Positions 37,130 through 48,584 of a DNA stretch of 64,000 bases are shown one piece after another. The translations under genes and the position numbers were made by a program. Location: positions 2,976,001 through 3,040,000 of the forward strand of contig CP085829.1 in NCBI GenBank assembly GCA_020809705.1, written 5' to 3'. The stretch comes from Calonectria ilicicola. Lineage: Eukaryota > Ascomycota > Sordariomycetes > Hypocreales > Nectriaceae. The notes below the pieces were generated by a model. That model was given only the letters and a program-made list of their open reading frames with translations, was not told where the DNA came from and ran no database searches. The number at the start of each line of letters is the position of its first letter. The stretch's first letter is position 1.

Positions 37130-38381
37130 GTGGAGCAGTGGAAGCTCTGTGGAGAGGAGCTGGGTTTTGATGAGCTTGTTTTTGAAGATGCCCCCCTCCC
37201 TCAGTGCGGTGAAAACGAAGTGCTTGTAAAAATACATGCAGCTTCTCTTAATTTTCGGGACATATCAATTCCAAAGGTAATTTCCGCGTGTAAATCTTGC
37301 GACCGAATTGCTAAGAAGATGGGATTGATGGGAATCTAGGGCTTGTATCCTTTTTATAAAAAGTTCCCGCGAGTTCCTTGCTCAGACGGCGCTGGGGTGG
37401 TTGAGGGTGTAGGCTCCAAGGTCACACTCTGGAAGAAAGGAGACCGAGCCATTACGCTTTTCCACCAAGGCCATCAATATGGTGGCGTGAATGATCGGAT
37501 ATTGCAAACAGGTCTTGGTGGAACTGAAGACGGCACGCTGAGGGAGTACAGCGTCTTCAACGAGAACGGGCTGGTTAAAGCTCCAGAAAATTTGAGTCTG
37601 ATTGAGGCGAGCACTCTCTCATGCGCCGCTCTCACGAGCTGGAATGCCCTGTTTGGTCTTCGACAACTGAAGCCAGGCCAGACTGTTCTTGTTCAGGGCA
37701 CTGGTGGCGTCAGCCTATTTGCATTGCAGGTTTGCCTGAATCTATTCAACACTTTGATAAGATTGTTTGTGATTGCATATAAGTGCACCAGACTAACATG
37801 AAATCCAGTTTGCCAAGGCTGTTGGTGCCTATGTCATTGCAACAACTTCCTCTGAGGAGAAAATGAAAGCGCTAAGGGAGCTGGGGGCCGACCACGTACT
37901 CAACTACAGAGAGGAAAAAGACTGGGGCCAGAGAGTGAGGAGACTCACGCCGGAAGGCGCTGGCATAGACCAAATTATTGAAGTTGGCGGTGCTGAAAGC
38001 CTCAAGCAGAGTCTCGAGGCGATTAAATTCAAGGGCATCATCAACATCATTGGATATCTTGGAGGAGCTGAAACAAAGGCCTCTCTCATGGATTGTCTGA
38101 ACCACATTTGCATCGCGCGTGGTGTTTTTATTGGATCTAGAGATATGTTGGAGGACATGGTATCGGCAATCGAAGCAAACAACATTCATTCGATTATTGA
38201 CAGCAAGATCTTTTCTCTGAAACAGGCTCGAGATGCTTACGAATACATGGTATGTAAATAATCCTCCCTCTCCATTTACTTTCGTTTTACTGCCCTGAAT
38301 ATTTTCTAAAATTTGCAGTGGGATCAAAAGCATTACGGCAAAGTGGTTATTCGGATGGATGGCGATGGGGAAGTCAGGTAG
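37130..38381 (+). CDS. zinc-free medium-chain dehydrogenase / quinone oxidoreductase, no ATG start
   Basis: Exons 37130-37276, 37340-37729, 37809-38249 and 38319-38381 are all in phase 0 and give 346 residues. The sequence reads as the medium-chain dehydrogenase/reductase superfamily: VEQWKLCGEELGFDEL, then NEVLVKIHAASLNFRD (a GroES-like fold without catalytic zinc ligands). The nucleotide-binding motif VQGTGGVSLFALQFAKAVGA is formed across an intron. KHYGKVVIRM closes the protein, as in fungal zinc-type alcohol dehydrogenase-like proteins. The likely role is NAD(P)H-dependent reduction of an enone or aldehyde. The oddity is the start: where relatives have ATG, the sequence has GTG at 37130, and no in-frame ATG exists between it and a TGA at 37085. 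Either the start was lost, there is a tiny upstream exon, or initiation is non-canonical. Confidence 0.75.
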
Positions 38382-38913
38382 TTGGTGATCACACGACTCG
38401 CATTTAAACGGCGACCGATATATAAAAATGTAACTTCACTTGTCACTTTAGATAGAGAGAACTTCTAGGGAAAAAAAACTCCCGATTTGCAGGAAGAATG
38501 TTGACCTGCTTTGGGTTTTGCGACGCTGCGTCTCTTACTGGCCACTCCACTGGCCGGTCGCTAGCGTTGGGGTCTAAAAATGTGAGTATGGGGTTAACGG
38601 TGGGAGGCGGGGGGGCAGGTGGCCCCTAATAAATTAGGCGGTTTCTCGCTCATGCGTCACCCAACTTGAGAAAGTTCCGACTAAAATCAAGCTTCCTAGG
38701 ACAAGCCAGCAAACAGGAATTACTAATTTCCGCCTCAATTGCCTTACCTAATCGTCGATTTTATTTTTGCCTGCGTCTCCAGTGCTTGATTCCCGGCCAG
38801 GCCAATTGGTTTGCACTTGCCATCATTTGTTACCTGACATCTACCTGGAAGGGTTAAATCACACATGCACTGCATGCTCAGATGCTCGTGAATACATCAT
38901 AGTAGTTGTTACC
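38382..38913. other. intergenic region upstream of the regulator
   Basis: No coding signal is recognised. It forms the 3' region of the dehydrogenase and the promoter and leader of the regulator. A G-rich patch (GGCGGGGGGGCAGG) lies near 38607-38620. Confidence 0.4.
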
Positions 38914-41578
38914 ATGAAAGGCCGACCCCGGGTTCGCGTTGATCCTTGCCGCTTTTGTAATAAACAATTTAAGCGGCAAGAGCATCTTCAGCGACATCTG
39001 CGAACCCGTAAGCTTGTCAATCAATGCACGCCTTCATACCCAGTCTCATTCTGCTGACCTTTTTGTTGATATAGACACTCAGGAAAAGCCATTTGCGTGC
39101 TTTTGCGGCCGGATGTTTTCCAGGCAGTGAGTTTCGTATACTACGCTGCCAATGAAGGTTCCTTTTCTTATGCAGCACAGAGACCTATTTGCTCGTCACC
39201 AACGCTTTTCCCACTCAGCCCAACCAGATCACACACCAAATGAACCCGCTCGTCGACCGCGGCCGGGTTCTTTCGTCTTTGTAAACGAGCCTCAGCCGCG
39301 ACCTCCTACCAGCCGCGAACATGGCTCCCCATTCTCGCCTCAGAGCGGGGACAACCACACCGAGCCGGTTGATGGAACCAACATCAACTTTGGGCAGACG
39401 ACCCAGAGTCCACCAGCATCTGACGATGCTGAGACAAACAGAATTGTTGCAGGCACTGATATAATGAACCACTGGCAGATGGAACCTACGGCTGGGTTGA
39501 CACCTAAACGAATCGACGCGGCACCAAGTCACGAGCTAGCAGTGCCAAGTTATGACACCCAGTGTATCGATTCAGTGGATGTCACATCGATGGATATTGG
39601 CATGTTTTGGAATGAAGCAGATATACTCAGCAATTACCTCGGGGCTGGCTTCGGCCTCGATTATCGGAATTCGTCGGTAGACCAGCTTGTTGCAGATCAA
39701 GCACAGATGAATACCATGCACTCGCCGGACAAATCTTATTCCGGTAGTGAGAACTTTGTCGTACCTACTACGATACAGACCCCAGAACCAACAGACAGAC
39801 CACAGCCTGCTTCTCCCACCCAATCAGATGCTCCTGGCACTGGGGGGAATGGAAACCTCGATGAAGGTTCATACCATATCAGCAAAGAAAGCTTCGATGG
39901 AGCTCACGATCCAACGGCAACCACCCGTTGGACGGTATCAGCAACAGTTCACGACAATCTATTCCATGAACTCTCAGAGTACAAGCACGTCATCCCGAAA
40001 GAATTCACTTTGCCTGGCCGACAGGCAATGTCACGCTATCTCGCCAGCTATTTCCGTGGCTTTTCACCACACCTGCCCTTCCTACATGTACCATCGACAT
40101 CGCCGGAGACCATGTCACCGATGTTGATATTAGCACTAGCTGCCGTTGGTGCATTCTATGGGTTTGAACATCCACAGGGGTACTCCATGTATTTTGCATC
40201 TCGCGCCATGCTTCAGGTGCAGTTGGAAAAGAGACGCCGCGATATTATGCACCATCTTACCGAAACGTACCCCAAGTACGCCCAACTGCCTTCTTGGAAT
40301 CTTCCACCGTCAGACCCTGCAACCAGTACGCCGTGCTCTATGAACGCGCGAAGTAATAGAAATCTTGAGATAATACAGATACTTTTGGCTTTTATGCAGT
40401 TGACAGCTTGGGCAGATGGTCCCGTAATACACGACGCGTTAGCCATGACTGGCCAGTTAGCCGTGTTGATACGTGAAACATTAATGGACACGCCCCTTAC
40501 GAGTCTTGACCAGGACTGGACCAAATGGTGTATCGAGGAAACGAAGCGACGCACATTGTTTTCCGCCTACATCGTGTTGAATCTACAAAGTGTTTGCTTC
40601 AATATTCCACCTGTCATTACAAACTGGGAATTGAATCTTTGTCTTCCCTGTTCTGCTGCAGAGTGGAACGCTACCGGGCCTTCTGAATGGAGCCGCGTTC
40701 GACGCCAGGGAGCTCGCCAAAATCTTTCCTTCCAGCAGTGCATGAAGCAACTTTTGTCTGGCAAGCCGCTTGAGAAAGATGTATCCGTGACAGCTTTTGG
40801 AAACTACGTTCTCATTCAAGGCTTACTGCAACAGATATACTTCGAGAGACAAAGTTCTTACTGCGCGACGAGTCGAACATCATCCTTGGCGCCGAACACA
40901 ATTCATCAGTTAGCTGCGGCCCTGAGAGCTTGGCAGATCTGCTGGGAATCTGCGACGGAATCTACCTTGGATCCCGCCTCGCCTCATGGCCCGCTTGGAT
41001 TCAATGCCACAGCCATGCTTCGTCTTGCCCATATCCGCCTTAGCGTTGACCTCAGCAAGCATTGTGCTCTAGGTTGCCGCGACCCAGAGCTGCTGGCTAA
41101 GTCGTTTACTTTAAACGAAAACCCAATACCGGCTCGGTGCCCTCACCTTCATCAGGCCATCGTTCAATGCATTCATGCTCTCAGCATACCTGTTAGAGTC
41201 GGCGTAGCGCTTGTCGCCCGCACGCAACATGGCTACTGGAGCGTACAACATGCCATAAGCAACTTTACCTGCGCCAGGCTACTTACATCATGGCTTGAGA
41301 ATATGGCACAATTGGTCGAATCATCTGGCATCGCGGCCCTTGATACGAATGAGAAGCATCTTTTGTCAAAGGTGACGTCCTTGATTCAGGAGACCCATCT
41401 GGCTGATTCACTATGTACTGAAGATAGCTATCCAATGAAGATTCGACAATTAGCCGTCGCCGCTGTCCAGCTTTGGGCCGAGACATGCAAAGGAATTCAT
41501 GTATTTGAGATCGTTCATGTCATCGGTACAACTTTGTCACTGGTCGCAAAACAATTAGAGCAACGGACTATCACTTAG
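38914..41578 (+). CDS. C2H2 zinc finger / fungal_trans transcription factor, probable cluster regulator
   Basis: Exons 38914-39007, 39075-39126 and 39181-41578 give 847 residues with no lesion. The N-terminus has two adjacent fingers: Cys-x2-Cys-x12-His-x3-His (CRFCNKQF...HLQRHLRTH) and Cys-x1-Cys-x12-His-x4-His (CFCGRMFSRQ...RHQRFSH). Both are interrupted by introns, the first within the codon of the last His. A disordered linker of about 220 residues follows. Next comes a fungal_trans-type middle homology region (VIPKEFTLPGRQAMSRYL, FLHVPSTSPETMSPMLILAL, IIQILLAFMQLTAWADG). This C2H2 plus fungal_trans arrangement is typical of pathway regulators. Its central place among catabolic genes suggests it controls them in the nucleus. 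It is intact although several putative target genes are broken. Confidence 0.88.
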
Positions 41579-42403
41579 TTCTTGTTAGGCTTTTATACGC
41601 GAAATCGTCTTACTGCCAGTTTTCAGTAGCGTTGCTCTGTCGAGATTTAATGGCAGAATTAATCGACATGTTGTTCTATTATGCCCCAACATATCTCAAA
41701 TAAATCTCGACTGCCCCCGAGCGCTATTTTATCTGCCATCTTCAATGCGCAGTCGTCTTGAGCAATGAAGATAAAACCGGCCAAGCAAGAGTTGATCGAA
41801 ATCCATTATTGCTGAGATTTCGCCATACCAAAATTTAGCCATAGTTTTCTCTCTGCGAGGGGATGGATGGCTCGCCACCAAGCCAGCCCGCGAGATTTAC
41901 CGGACTCGGGGAGATTTCTGTTGGCAATCTTAGAATGCCGGGAAACCTTTCAGAAGTACAGAGACCTGGACTTGTACCCCATCTCCCTGTTTTCGCTTTC
42001 GGCTAGGTCATTCTTGGCTCGGGGTAGAAAATAATATGACTTGGTTCACTCCAAGGCGCCAGACAGTTGACGAACGGATGGGTTCGATTGGCCATGCATT
42101 AGTGCGCCAACTATTTGACAATGACTATAGCATCTTGCTACGATAGCGTCCGCGAAATTATGGAGACACCTATACATACAGACGGTCTAGATTCGGTAAC
42201 TACTCCAATGCATATCCCGTCTGGTGCTAGCAACTTTGCCATCGCCATGAGAAACCGTCCCTCGCAACCTATTTCGGCTAGAGAAATCGCTATTATCGTG
42301 TCTATAGATCATGAAATGTAAAGTCCGAAGGTTTGGTGTATTTATGTATGAACCCCCCTCGAGGATGAGAGTGCGTCCACACCAGTTGACTACTCAAAGC
42401 GGC
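41579..42403. other. intergenic region upstream of the aminotransferase
   Basis: No gene is recognised in about 820 bases. Small frames at 42115-42321 do not resemble known proteins and read into the aminotransferase leader. It probably holds the aminotransferase promoter. Confidence 0.4.
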
Positions 42404-44076
42404 ATGAGTGTCCAAGGAAGTCAGACGACATTGCTTTCCACGATACGACTCTTTCAAAATCACAGCATGCCTTCCACAGTCCCTGCTACACTCTTACCTG
42501 AAGTCCCTGGTCTCAATTCCAAGGAACTGATTTTGGCTTTAAGCAACAAACTCGACGGGCGCGCCATTCAATTTTTTGCCGACTATGTGAAAAGTCATGA
42601 TAATTTGTACGCTCGAGTCAAGATGGACACATCTCCTCAGGATGTAACTAACATTGATTCAGTATTGTCGATGTTGATGGAAATGAATTTCTTGACGTGT
42701 AGGTTACTTTAAGCTCTGGGTGCATCCGCTCATTCTTATCCACCATCAGCTATGCTCAAATTGCATCCAATGCAGTTGGTTATAATAATGAAACAGTTCT
42801 GTATGCAGCACGCTCTGGCGAGATGGCTTCAGCGCTCTCAAACAGACCCGCCCTCGGTGTCTTCCCCTCAAACACCTTGCCTAAATCGATTGAGGGGCTG
42901 TTGAGAATTGCCCCTCCAGGCCATAACATGATTTTCCCAGCCCAGTCGGGAAGTGAGGCCAACGAGCTTGCGTTCAAAGCCGCCTTCTTCTTGTATCAGT
43001 TACAGAAGACCGTGGACCGAAGACGAAGTCGAATCTTCTTTGCACAACGAAAAGCCCGGGTCGCCAGAACTGGCTATTCTCAGTTTCAAGAATGCCTTCC
43101 ACGGTCGAGGGTTTGGTTCACTTTCTACCACACGATCTAAAGCCATCCACAAGCTTGACATCCCGTCATTTAATTGGCCCGTGGCAAGGTTTCCTGCGTT
43201 GAAATATCCTCTGAAGGCCTATCTCAAAGAGAATGAGGAAGAAGTAAGATCATGCCTGGTAGAGGTTGATCAATTGATGAGCAATTGGTATGGCCCTGTA
43301 ATATAGCAGCGTTTCTCGAATTAAAAACTCACAAATTTAGGCATTTCCCTGTGGCTGGTATTATTGTCGAGCCCATTCAAAGTGAAGGTGGTGATAACCA
43401 CGCCCCAGCATCCTTCTTTCAAGGCCTGCAAGACATCACAAAAAAGCATGGCGCAGCACTCATTGTCGACGAAGTCCAAACTGGTAATACACTGTGAAAA
43501 AGCTTGCAATATGGAAAGGGAGCTAATCATCAAACAGGATTTGGCGCCACAGGCAAGTTCTGGGCACACGAGCACTGGAAGTTAAGAGACGCTCCAGATA
43601 TGGTTACCTTTGCCAAGAAGGCTCAAACAGCAGGCTATTTCTTCGGAAATCCGCTAATCAGACTAGACAAGGCGTACCGTCAATTCAATACATGGATAAG
43701 TGACGAGGCGAGATTTATTATATGCAATGCCATTGTGGATGAGATTTTAGACAAGAACCTCGTGGAGAAGGCAACCGAAGTTGGAAATACACTATATGTA
43801 GCACTTGAAGATTTGGCCACTAAATACCCGCATCTCATCCGCAACCTGCGAGGAAAGGGTATGGGGACCTTCATCGCGTTCGACACAGACGAAGCCGTTT
43901 CTCTTACATACAAGATGAAGCTCCTCAGAGTCAACATTGGCAACTGTGGCAAGGATACGATACGTTTGCGTCCTATGCTTATCTTTCAGAAGAAACACAT
44001 TCCAACGGTTGTTGAAGCAATGGAAAAGGCATTCAATATGGAGACTTCTTCTAGCGGTTCTTTTGCATCATTTTAA
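42404..44076 (+). pseudogene. 4-aminobutyrate aminotransferase (class III, PLP), with one frameshift
   Basis: Five exons, 42404-42606, 42663-42698, 42750-43287, 43341-43483 and 43538-44076, fit in phase with good donors (GTACGC, GTAGGT, GTATGG, GTAATA). Their sum is one base more than a multiple of three, and the extra base lies near 43000. There the frame switches after the AFKAAFFLYQ segment, and the sequence continues as RPWTEDEVESSLHNEKPGSP. The family converts GABA and 2-oxoglutarate to succinic semialdehyde and glutamate in mitochondria. Visible signatures are [76 protein letters not shown] and the PLP-lysine motif VTFAKKAQTAGYFFGNP. Length (about 485 residues) matches GABA transaminase. 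Only one lesion is seen, so a recent mutation or a base-call error is possible. The next step enzyme is encoded at 48585. Confidence 0.75.
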
Positions 44077-44232
44077 ATATTCAGCATCCTCTCATTATAG
44101 TGAGACGAAAAAGTCGAAACCATCACAAAATCAACGATGATTGACAAGCTCGTGACACGAAATCCAGGAGCAATGAACAAAAAGAGAGGAAAAAATTCTA
44201 TCAGCCCCCTTTACAACTTCCGCCGAGATAAA

Positions 44233-45345
44233 TCACACATGCTTTGCTGCGTACTTTTTGTACAAAATTTTATGCTGTTCCAATAGCAACAGAGTCGCTG
44301 CGGTGTGTGGGCCCAACCGTGCGAAACTAGGTAACCAGCCCCTAAACACCCACCGCATACCTTCCGCTCTCACCAGCACATTCACCATCTCCCAGACGGA
44401 GCAACTTCCTGCTTGGCTCATTAGTCTTGTTTTTATAACGTCGATTGGGTTACAGAAAGTAGTGGCAATGAGGCCGGCAAGGACTGATGAAAGGAGTTGA
44501 GTGGGGACGTCGTCTTTCATCTTGAACTGTTTGATCAAGGCCTGCTTGATTCCGTCATATGATCCAAGTTGACAACCAGTCATGCCACCAGCTCTAATGG
44601 AGTTAGGTACAATGCCACGGGTGAGTCCAGCTGGTCCCTCTTGTTTTATGATCCGTACGAGGACATCGACCACATTTCGGTAGTTCTGGCGCAGATGAGG
44701 CGGCAACGACCTGTCATTTTGCATGCGCACGTTGGCAATATCGGCTGGATTTCCAACAATTGCCCCGCAAATTCCCGAGAGTGCCGAGGTGGAAAGGAGG
44801 ATAGATACAGGCAATGGTCCCTTGATTTGGCGTCCTGCTTGTTCTTTGAGAGATTCATAAATGGCGAATCTGGTTGACCCATATGTCACTAAAAACGGCA
44901 TGTCAGAAGCGCCACCTTGAACAATACAGCCGTTTTAATAGACGTACACTGTCTTAGGAGACCTGCTGAGAGCTAAGGTATGTCAGCAACCGATTCAATC
45001 ATATTCCCGTGTTGCTCACTCCTCTATACAGGCCTGGCAGTCCTTCGGTTTGTACGATTTGGAACACTGTTCTTCCAAAACCTGTGCGTTCTGCCAGTGG
45101 CGTGGCCTGAAGCCGTACTTTTACTACGGAAGTCCCTAGGTTAGTGACTCATTCATTCATGAACCTAGAGTGGCCATCTTACCAAGGTCAAGCGGGTGCG
45201 AGCATATGACTGCTAGACAGGACGCCGATCCACCGAACCATTTTGGGTACTGCGTCGCCTCCACTGCGATGGTGTTGGATGAGGCCTGCTTCGCGGAAGT
45301 TGTGACAGTCGCTAACGACGGCCCTTGATTATCACGTTCCAACAT
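44233..45345 (-). CDS. mitochondrial dicarboxylate carrier (DIC-type)
   Basis: Exons 45345-45183, 45123-45020, 44972-44948 and 44888-44233 join in frame and give 315 residues, the usual size for the SLC25 family. The three carrier signatures are visible: HPLDLVKVRLQ, NPADIANVRMQND and NPIDVIKTRLMSQ. The second, with ADIANVRMQND and SLPPHLRQNY after it, is characteristic of Dic1-type dicarboxylate (malate/succinate/phosphate) carriers of the inner mitochondrial membrane. The gene is intact and its introns are short (59, 47 and 58 bases). It is convergent with the aminotransferase, with about 150 bases between stop codons. In this cluster it would move the dicarboxylate end product, succinate, which is an inference from context. 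The start Met at 45345 is followed by a short N-terminal extension of about 35 residues. Confidence 0.88.
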
Positions 45346-46349
45346 AGTCGCTTAAGAAACACAGTGAGAAAAATATTATAGCAGAGGTACGCTCATGTTC
45401 GGGAAGTCAAAAGCCGGGCAATATTTAATTTATACATCAATAACGGCATTACGAGGCCGAATTCTAAATCCCAAAGTGACATTTGTAAAACTCCTAGCCA
45501 ACTACAGTCCACTACTTTAGATATGAGGCCACTTATTTCCAGGCTTAACAATACAGGCGCACGCCTTGTTTCGCGTGAAACGTCAATTCCGAGCGTCGAG
45601 ACGGCGTCTTCAGCTATGCGTTTGGGCTGAAAGGCAATACACGGCTCGGTTATTTAGGATTTAAGTAGCCGATAAATGCGCCTCTGTTTCCGCTTTTAAT
45701 TCCCGAAACATGCAGGCCTTACAATAGTGCAAAATAAGGGATGGTTAGTTCTAAGGATTTGTGTTTCAACAGAGCCGTCCGCGTCTTTATACGCACATCT
45801 CTGGGGGGTTTATGGTCCTGCCGAAGCAATCTCAATGTCTAGGTATGCAGTGCAGGCCCTTATCTAATCGTGCGACACACATACGGGAATGGGGTCATAC
45901 GTGGGGTAAATATCCCCGATCCGGAAACCAAACTTGGAGCAAAAATTGTTGGTGAGCGCTGACACGACACTCGATGAGGGCGGCAGACCGCTACCAATTG
46001 GGGCCAAAATTCAGGAATGGGTAGATGATGCCTCAGATACAGGGAAACGGCACGAATTGTGCTTTGAGCAGCATGGTAACGTCTACCTGATGACAATCAA
46101 CCGTGAAGCAATCACTGACGTCAATTAGCGTAGCGCAATGGTCAATGACTGTTTACCTCATTCAAAAAAGGCAGGGAAATCATCCCCAATCTAAATCGTA
46201 TCATTCAACTTAGTCCTTGGGCATGCATTATCTGAAGGCTTAATTGTCATAAAAGCGCTTCTTCAAGCTGGTCAAAAAGATCAAATCTCTCTCATCATCG
46301 TTATCCCTTATACGCAACAAGCCTCAGCATTCTGAAAACGACAGCTATA
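45346..46349. other. intergenic region with a possible gene relic
   Basis: About 1 kb lies between the divergent carrier and old-yellow-enzyme genes. In 45870-46128 two frames carry protein-like fragments (IPDPETKLGAKIVG followed by GTGAGC, and DTTLDEGGRPLPIGAKIQEW in another frame). These may be exons of a degraded gene. I do not recognise the family. Confidence 0.35.
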
Positions 46350-47941
46350 ATGGGCTCCATTCCTGCCGATAATTATACCGACTTCAGGAGTGTAGCTGTT
46401 GATGGCCTCCCATTTTTCACTCCTAAACAAAGAGTGCCTGTTGGTACTGCTGTTTTGAAGGATGGCGTTACGGAGGATGACATTACTCCTGCGTTCCGCC
46501 CCATCACTATCCGCGGAAAGACCTTCCAGAATCGCATCTGGGTTGCACCAATGTGTATGTACAGCTGCCAAGATGGAATGTTCAGCGACTTTCACGTAAT
46601 GCATTATGGGCAGTGGGCGATGAGAGGCAGTACCCTCATAACCATTGAGGCGGCAGCGGTTACCTTGCGAGTAAGCAACTACATTCCCTCCCCAGCCATT
46701 CAAGGCTTCGTATCATTAGCAAAGGTTGGAAAATCTCAGAAAATCTCAAACAACAGGGCCGAAACACCCCGCAAGATGCCGGACTCTGGTCTGATGATCA
46801 CATTGCCCCATTGAAACGAGTGGTAGACTTGATCCATTCTCAATCCCAAAAAGTCGCAATTCAGCTGCAACATGCTGGCCGCAAATGCGGAGTTTGCCCG
46901 CCTTGGCTTGGCCTCAAGGTGGTGCCCGATGACTTTGGAGGATATGCAAGAGATGTCCAGGGCCCTACGGCGGAGCCGTGGAATGAGAACTATACTACCC
47001 CAGGTGAGATGACTGAGGAGGAGATTCAAGAGACCATTGAAGCATATGGTCAAGCCGCCAGAAGGGCTGTTGAAGCCCGCATCGATGTCATTGCCATTCA
47101 CGGCGCCCACGGCTACCTAGTGCACTCATTTGCATCCCCTGCTGTAAGTCGCAGAAATTAACCCGCGACAACAATCCAGGATGCCAAATTAATCGCCTTA
47201 TCGGTAGACGAACAAGCGAACGGATAAATGGGGAGGAAGCTTTGAAAACCGAACTAGGTTTGGTCTCGAAATTCTTGGTTCTGTTCGTCGTAACATTCCG
47301 AAGGATATGCCCGTCTTTTGGAAGATCTCCGCTGTCGACTGGTTGCCCTCCGGTGAAGGGTGGCAGCTTGAAGACACCCTTTGCTATGCCCCTATTCTCG
47401 CCGCCGAAGGTGTCGATCTGTTCGATGTTTCGAGCGGCGGAACGGATCGCAGACAAAAAGTCCAGCTTGGGCAGCAATACCAGGTCCCTTTCGCGAAAGC
47501 CGTTAAGGACCTGAATATCCCCGGGGCCTTCGTCGGAGCCGTCGGTTGGATTCGAGATGGCGCCACCGTTCATGACGTATGATTAGTATTTCCTACCTAC
47601 ATGCATAGATGGCCATGTCTAACGTTGGGGTTGGCAGATTTTGAGCAACAACAAAGCCGACGTTGTTCACGTCGCACGCGAGTTCCTTCGCGACCCAAAT
47701 TTTATTCAGAAAGTTGCCTTGGCCACAGGAACTGAAGTCGCCTGGGTGGATCAATATCACCGGGCCCCAAGTGAGACTACATTCTCCAATTATTAAATGA
47801 TATAAAACAGGCTAACCCAAAAAAAAAACAGTGAATGGCAAGCATGTTGAATCCACAACGAGCATCATGATGGAACAGAAAGCTTCAAACAACGTGACCC
47901 AGAATCATGATAACCAAGCCACAAACAAGATTATCAACTAG
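46350..47941 (+). CDS. old yellow enzyme, YqjM-like flavin oxidoreductase
   Basis: Exons 46350-46670, 46757-47143, 47208-47576, 47638-47770 and 47832-47941 join in frame and give 439 residues. The protein is an FMN-dependent NADH:flavin oxidoreductase of the old yellow enzyme family; members reduce alpha,beta-unsaturated carbonyl compounds. Motifs include WVAPMCMYSCQDG (the Cys of the YqjM-like class), AGLWSDDHIAPLKR, QLQHAGRK, the catalytic-site pair in IHGAHGYL, KRTDKWGGSFENRTRF and DVVHVAREFLRDP (phosphate-binding region). The Tyr-rich tail QYHRAP matches class members. The C-terminal 30 residues, rich in Asn and Gln, are an extension. No lesion is seen. In the cluster it could reduce an unsaturated ring or acid before or after ring opening; this is inference. 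Confidence 0.9.
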
Positions 47942-48584
47942 TTATTCTCCCATGGTACCCACTGGGAATCAATTTTTCATGATGTGTTTTCACTCAAGTC
48001 ACCACCAGTTGAGAATTAGACACTTGCCTACCCTACACACACTGGACACGCCCCGACTCTCTCATACCTAGACAGGGAACCAGACCCCATTCGTGCGTGG
48101 GTCTGTGAACGTTAATGAGTGGATAAGCTAGCTTGAATTACCCCATTTCTACCCCGGCTCCGACAAGATGTGCGGCCGAGGACCAGACACGAGAACCCGA
48201 AGTAGGCTACTTGGCGCATTCGGGGACCACGCTGAATAATTACACCACACTCTCAAAAAGCCAATTGGTCCTCCACACTCTTGACAGGTCAGCAGGTGCA
48301 CTTCCCGTGGAGTCAAAATAACAAATGGAATGATACATATTCTAGTCAAATGCGGATGCGAGGGATTGCATTGACCTTATCTCTGACACTGACACTGAAT
48401 TATCCGGTCGTATTCATGTATGAGGTGTGCAAACTACCAGCCCACTTGCCGTACTCTGGCTTCCAAACTCTCATACTCGCATTGCCGTTCACAACACATG
48501 CCGCCCTATTTATTTCGGTCTAATTATTTGCTGAAAGTGGTTTAGAGCACTATAATTTCGAGGTTTAGATTCATCACTACAGTC
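47942..48584. other. intergenic region upstream of the semialdehyde dehydrogenase
   Basis: No gene is recognised in these 640 bases between two tandem plus-strand genes. They presumably hold the old-yellow-enzyme 3' end and the promoter of the next gene. Confidence 0.4.
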
